Assembly (NCBI GenBank): GCA_963739795.1
Contig: CAVUBL010000018.1
Span: 41,382-105,381 of the forward strand
Length of the DNA stretch: 64,000 nucleotides
Origin: CAVUBL01 sp963739795
GTDB lineage: Bacteria; Acidobacteriota; Thermoanaerobaculia; Multivoradales; DATKCC01
Reading direction: 5' to 3'
Below the pieces are notes generated by a model, which was not told the origin of the DNA, searched no databases, and saw only the letters and a list, made by a program, of their open reading frames with translations. This document shows positions 60,707-64,000 of this stretch, one piece after another (the first letter of the stretch is position 1; the number at the start of each line of letters is the position of its first letter). The translations under genes were made by a program, and so were the position numbers.

Positions 60707-60936
60707 GCCCCTGGTGAAGGAGCGCCGGCTGACGGTCTCGACGCTGCGCGAGCCGCGCCCCTCGCGCTACGCCTGGAACCACAAGCCGGACCGGGTGGTG
60801 CCGTTTCCTGCGACTGCGCGGTCAGTGGCTGGAGGAGCTGGGCTTCGAGCCCGGGGAGAAGGTGCGGGTCGAGACCGAGCCCGGGCGGCTGGTGATCACG
60901 CCGGCTCCGGTCGGGGAGGGGGCGGCCGATGCGTGA
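60699..60936 (+). CDS. SymE-like protein 2, with a +1 frameshift
   Basis: GTG 60699 overlaps the previous stop by 8 nt (GTGGCTGA). After a Arg/Pro-containing N-terminus, the frame changes at 60807: RVVPF then LRLRGQWLEELGFEPGEKV and EPGRLVITPA in the +1 frame, ending at 60936, the most canonical SymE sequence of the three. With one base skipped it has 78 residues. The ending overlaps gene 3 by the same 8-nt arrangement (ATGCGTGA), which shows the second frame is the true one. Confidence 0.7.
60807..60807 (+). other. +1 frameshift site 3 in SymE-like gene 2
   Basis: CCG TTT C CTG CGA: skipping one C joins RVVPF to LRLRGQWLEE. Confidence 0.85.
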
Positions 60937-61135
60937 GGAGCGGCTGACGGTGGCGAGCTTCTACCCGCCGGGCTGGCACGGGTCGGCGCCGTACCGGGCG
61001 GTACCGTTTCTGCCGCTGGCCGGGCCGTGGCTGCGCGAGGCGGGCTTTTCGGTGGGCAGCGAGGTGCGGGTGGCGGTGGTGCGGGAGGGCGAGGTGCGGG
61101 TGACGCTGCGCGACCTCGACGGCGAGGGGGCTTGA
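60929..61135 (+). CDS. SymE-like protein 3
   Basis: 68 residues. PYRAVPFLPLAGPWLREAGF, SVGSEVRVAVV and EGEVRVTLRD follow the SymE pattern of 'W..AGF..G..V.V' and closing strand, but with a shortened and changed last strand. The ATG overlaps the stop of gene 2 by 8 nt, and the primase GTG begins 3 nt after its stop, so all four genes form one coupled operon. Three divergent paralogues in tandem suggest either a heteromeric complex or successive duplication. Confidence 0.68.
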   Translation: MREERLTVASFYPPGWHGSAPYRAVPFLPLAGPWLREAGFSVGSEVRVAVVREGEVRVTLRDLDGEGA

Positions 61136-61138
61136 GCC

Positions 61139-64000
61139 GTGGCGCGGGTGCCGGCGGAGGAGGTGGCGCGGATCAAGCGGGAGGTGTCGGTGGAGCGGCT
61201 GGCGGAGGCGCGGGGGGTGAAGCTCCAGCGGCACGGGGCGGACCTGCTCGGCCTCTGCCCCTTCCACGACGACAAGGAGCCGTCGCTGGTGATCACGCCC
61301 GAAGAAGAACCTCTGGCACTGCCTGGGCGCGTGCCAGGCGGGCGGGTCGGTGATCGATTGGGTGATGCGGGACCGGGGCGTCAGCTTCCGCCACGCGGTG
61401 GAGCTGCTGCGCTCGGACCTGCCGCCGGCGGCGGTGGTGGAGGCGAAGCCGTCGTCGCCGGCGCTGCCGGCGCCGGTGGAGGCCGACGCCGAGGACGAGG
61501 AGCTGCTGCGCCAGGTGGTCGGCTTCTACCACGAGACCTTGAAGGAGAGCCCGGAGGCGCTGGAGTACCTGGAGTCGCGAGGGCTCCAGCACCCGGAGGT
61601 GATCGAGCGCTTCCAGCTCGGCTTCGCCAACCGGACGCTGGGCTACCGGCTGCCGCCGAAGGCGGTGTCCGCGGGGGCGGAGATCCGGGGGCGGCTCCAG
61701 GGGCTCGGCATCCTGCGCGAGAGCGGCCACGAGCACTTCAACGGCTCGCTGGTGATCCCGGTCTTCGACGGGGAGGGCCGGGTGGTCGAGATCTACGGCC
61801 GCAAGATCACGGCCCGGCTGCGCAAGGGCACGCCGCTGCACCTCTACCTGCCGGGCCCGCACCGCGGCGTCTTCAACCTGCCGGCGCTGGCCGCCTCGCC
61901 GGAGCTGATCCTGTGCGAGTCGCTGATCGACGCCCTGACCTTCTGGTGCGCCGGCTACCGCAACGTGACGGCCGCCTACGGGATCAACGGCTTCACCGAG
62001 GAGATGCTCGAGGCCTTCCTCGGCCACGGCATCGAGCGGGTGCTCGATCGCCTACGACCGGGACGACGCCGGCGAGGCGGCGGCGGCGAAGCTGGCCGAG
62101 AAGCTGACCGCCGCCGGCATCGACTGCTACCGGGTCCAGTTTCCCCGCGGGATGGACGCCAACGAGTACGCCTTGAAGGTGACGCCGGCGGCGAAGTCGC
62201 TCGGCGGTGGCGATCCGCAAGGCGGCGTGGATGGGCCAGGGCGAGGCGCCGGCCGTCGAGCTGGGCGCGGCGCCCGTCGCCGTCGAGGCGCCGGCGGAGG
62301 CCTCCGCGCCGGAGGCAGCCACGACAGCTAAAGAAGAAGAACCCCCGGCTCCTTCTTTAGCCGCCGAGCCGCCGGCGGCCGAGAGCGCGCCGGTCGAGGC
62401 CCTGCCCGAGCCGGCCGAGGCCTCGCCGCTGCCGGCGCCTCCGCCGCCGGCGCCGCCGGCGGTGGTCAAGGAGCAGGAGGTGGTGATCTCGCTCGGCGAT
62501 CGCCGCTACCGGGTGCGCGGCCTGGGCAAGAACCTGGCCTACGACGTGATGAAGATCAACCTGCTCGCCAGCCGCCGGGAGGCCTTCCACGTCGACACGC
62601 TGGACCTGTACTCGGCGCGCCACCGGGCGGTCTTCCAGAAGGCCGCCGCCGGCGAGCTCGGCGTCGACGAGCAGGTGGTCAAGACGGACCTGGGGAAGGT
62701 GCTTCTCAAGCTCGAGGAGCTCCAGGACGAGCAGATCCGCGCGGCGCTCGAGCCGAAGAGCGAGGCCGTCGAGCTGGCCGACGAGGAGAAGGCGGAGGCG
62801 CTCGCGCTGCTGCGCTCGCCGGAGCTGCTGGCGCGCATCCTCGAGGACTTCGAGCGCTGCGGCGTGGTGGGCGAGGAGACCAACAAGCTCATGGGCTACC
62901 TGGCGGCGACGTCGCGCCTGCTCGAGCGGCCGCTGGCGGTGGTGGTGCAGTCGACGTCCTCGGCGGGCAAGTCGGCGCTGATGGAGGCGGTGCTGGCGCT
63001 GCTGCCGGCCGAGCAGCAGGTGAAGTACTCGGCGATGACCGGGCAGAGCCTCTTCTACATGGGCGAGACGAACCTCTCGCACAAGATCCTGGCGATCGTC
63101 GAGGAGGAGGGCGCCGAGCGGGCGAGCTACGCCTTGAAGCTCCTGCAGTCGCGAAGGCGAGCTGACGATCGCCTCGACGGGCAAGGACCCCTCGACCGGG
63201 CGGCTGGTGACGCACGAGTACCGGGTCGAGGGGCCGGTCGATGATCTTTCTCACGACCACGGCGATCGACATCGACGAGGAGCTGCTGAACCGGTGCCTG
63301 GTGCTCTCGGTCGACGAGGCGCGGGAGCAGACGCGGGCGATCCACCGGCTGCAGCGGGAGCGGCGGACGCTCGAAGGCCTGCTCGCCGGCAAGCGCCGGG
63401 AGGCGATCGTGGCGCTGCACCAGAACGCGCAGCGGCTGCTGCGGCCGCTCGCGGTCGTCAACCCCTACGCGCCGGAGCTGACCTTCCTCGACACGCAGAT
63501 CCGCACCCGCCGCGACCACGAGAAGTACCTGACGCTGATCGACGCCATCGCGCTCTTGCACCAGCACCAGCGGCCGGTGAAGCGTGCCTCGGTGGACGGC
63601 CGGCCGGTGGAGTACGTCGAGGTCGAGCTCGGGGACATCGAGACCGCCAACCGGCTGGCGCACGAGGTCCTCGGGCGCTCGCTCGACGAGCTGCCGCCGC
63701 AGACCCGGCGGCTTCTGGCGCTGCTCGACGAGCTGGTGTCCGCGGAGTGCGAGCGGCTGGAGATGGAGCGCAGCCACTTCCGCTTCACGCGGCGGGAGGT
63801 GCGCGAGTCGACGGGCTGGACCTACGACCAGGTGCGCATCCACCTGGCGCGGCTGGTGGCGCTGGAGTACGTGCTGGTGCACCAGGGCGGCCGGGGCCAG
63901 AGCTTCGTCTACGAGCTGCTCTACGAGGGTGGCGGCGAGGAGGGGGCGCCGCTCCTGCCGGGGCTGATCGACGTGGCGAAGCTGCGCGGGGAGGGTACGA
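61139..64000 (+). CDS. CHC2 zinc-finger primase / Toprim / ATPase replication protein, five +1 frameshifts, continues beyond window
   Basis: Starts at GTG 61139, 3 nt after the SymE-3 stop. With single-base skips at 61301, 62046, 62206, about 63151 and 63240, one protein is read to the window end. Order: CHC2-type zinc finger (CPFHDDKEPS ... WHCLGACQAGG), Toprim fold (ILCESLIDALTF, then IAYDRDDAGEAA), a Pro/Ala linker, and a P-loop domain with STSSAGKSALM, followed by MIFLTTTAIDIDEELLNRCL and a winged-helix-like region (FTRREVRESTGWTYDQVRIHLARL). This primase-ATPase layout is known from replication modules of integrative elements and phage-plasmids; it would start and unwind the element's own replication. 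Frames: 61139-61300, 61302-62045, 62047-62205, 62207-63150, 63153-63239 and 63241 to the end. Confidence 0.8.
61301..61301 (+). other. +1 frameshift site 4 (primase zinc finger)
   Basis: ACG CCC G AAG AAG: skipping the G joins SLVITP to KKNLWHCLGAC, completing the CHC2 zinc finger. Confidence 0.88.
62046..62046 (+). other. +1 frameshift site 5 (Toprim)
   Basis: GTG CTC G ATC GCC: skipping the G gives ERVLIAYDRDDAGEAA, the Toprim DxD strand. Confidence 0.88.
62206..62206 (+). other. +1 frameshift site 6 (linker after Toprim)
   Basis: CTC GGC G GTG GCG: skipping one G joins TPAAKSLG to VAIRKAAWMG. Confidence 0.8.
63151..63152 (+). other. +1 frameshift site 7 (ATPase domain)
   Basis: CAG TCG C GAA GGC: skipping one base gives LLQSEGELTIASTGKDP, the expected continuation. 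Confidence 0.85.
63240..63240 (+). other. +1 frameshift site 8 (ATPase domain)
   Basis: CCG GTC G ATG ATC: skipping the G joins YRVEGPV to MIFLTTTAIDIDEE. Confidence 0.88.

Noticed and set aside
49906..63241. Programmed +1 ribosomal frameshifting as the main explanation of the eight shifts.
   Set aside because: Only one or two sites have a CCC-N codon that might slip. Sites such as CTC-G and GTC-G do not allow re-pairing of the tRNA, and no shared stimulatory motif is visible. Kept as a finding, but not as a claim of recoding.
58481..64000. An integrase or attachment site marking the mobile element's border.
   Set aside because: No recombinase gene, tRNA or direct repeat was found; the element probably extends beyond the window.

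Overview
The window is GC-rich bacterial chromosome. It carries an ADOP-type (acidobacterial duplicated orphan permease) transporter, a lipobox-bearing M48 protease, and large secreted proteins built from CARDB, FnIII, DUF11 and Calx-beta modules. This combination points to an Acidobacteriota member, but that is an inference from gene content. No rRNA or tRNA gene was found.

Layout. 1-14.4 kb looks like ordinary chromosome: the end of a hydantoinase B/5-oxoprolinase gene overlapping an Nramp-like transporter, a DUF4097-like protein plus ADOP permease pair, an M48 lipoprotein protease, a repeat lipoprotein, the set trxB - MoxR-like ATPase - VWA protein, and comM. 14.7-18.5 kb encodes a secreted matrixin-like metalloprotease whose stop codon lies in the CTAG target of two tandem MITE-like elements (18.5-19.0 kb). 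These are followed by a terminator and a third palindromic repeat. 19.5-22.1 kb encodes a sugar-nucleotide epimerase and a GAF-GAF-GGDEF diguanylate cyclase. 22.1-24.7 kb is a degraded stretch with a Uma2 endonuclease, an unknown gene, a partial copy of that gene and a glycolate-oxidase relic. A Grc3/Clp1-type polynucleotide kinase follows on the minus strand.

25.8-58.5 kb is the most striking part. One promoter appears to drive four genes in series: a small exported PilP/GspC-like protein, a 6,967-residue secreted giant, an RHS/YD-repeat protein of about 3,600 residues that ends in a barnase-like RNase, and a barstar-like immunity protein. Two of the three junctions are clear 4-nt overlaps and the third may be. 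The RHS reading frame is broken twice.

58.5-64 kb looks like the edge of a mobile element: DUF3644, a phage-type XRE repressor, a divergent control region with two matching operators, three overlapping SymE-like genes, and a CHC2/Toprim/ATPase replication protein that runs off the window. Six more single-base frameshifts fall in this last part. All eight frameshifts in the window are of the same sign (+1), whereas the adjacent 20.9-kb giant gene is intact.
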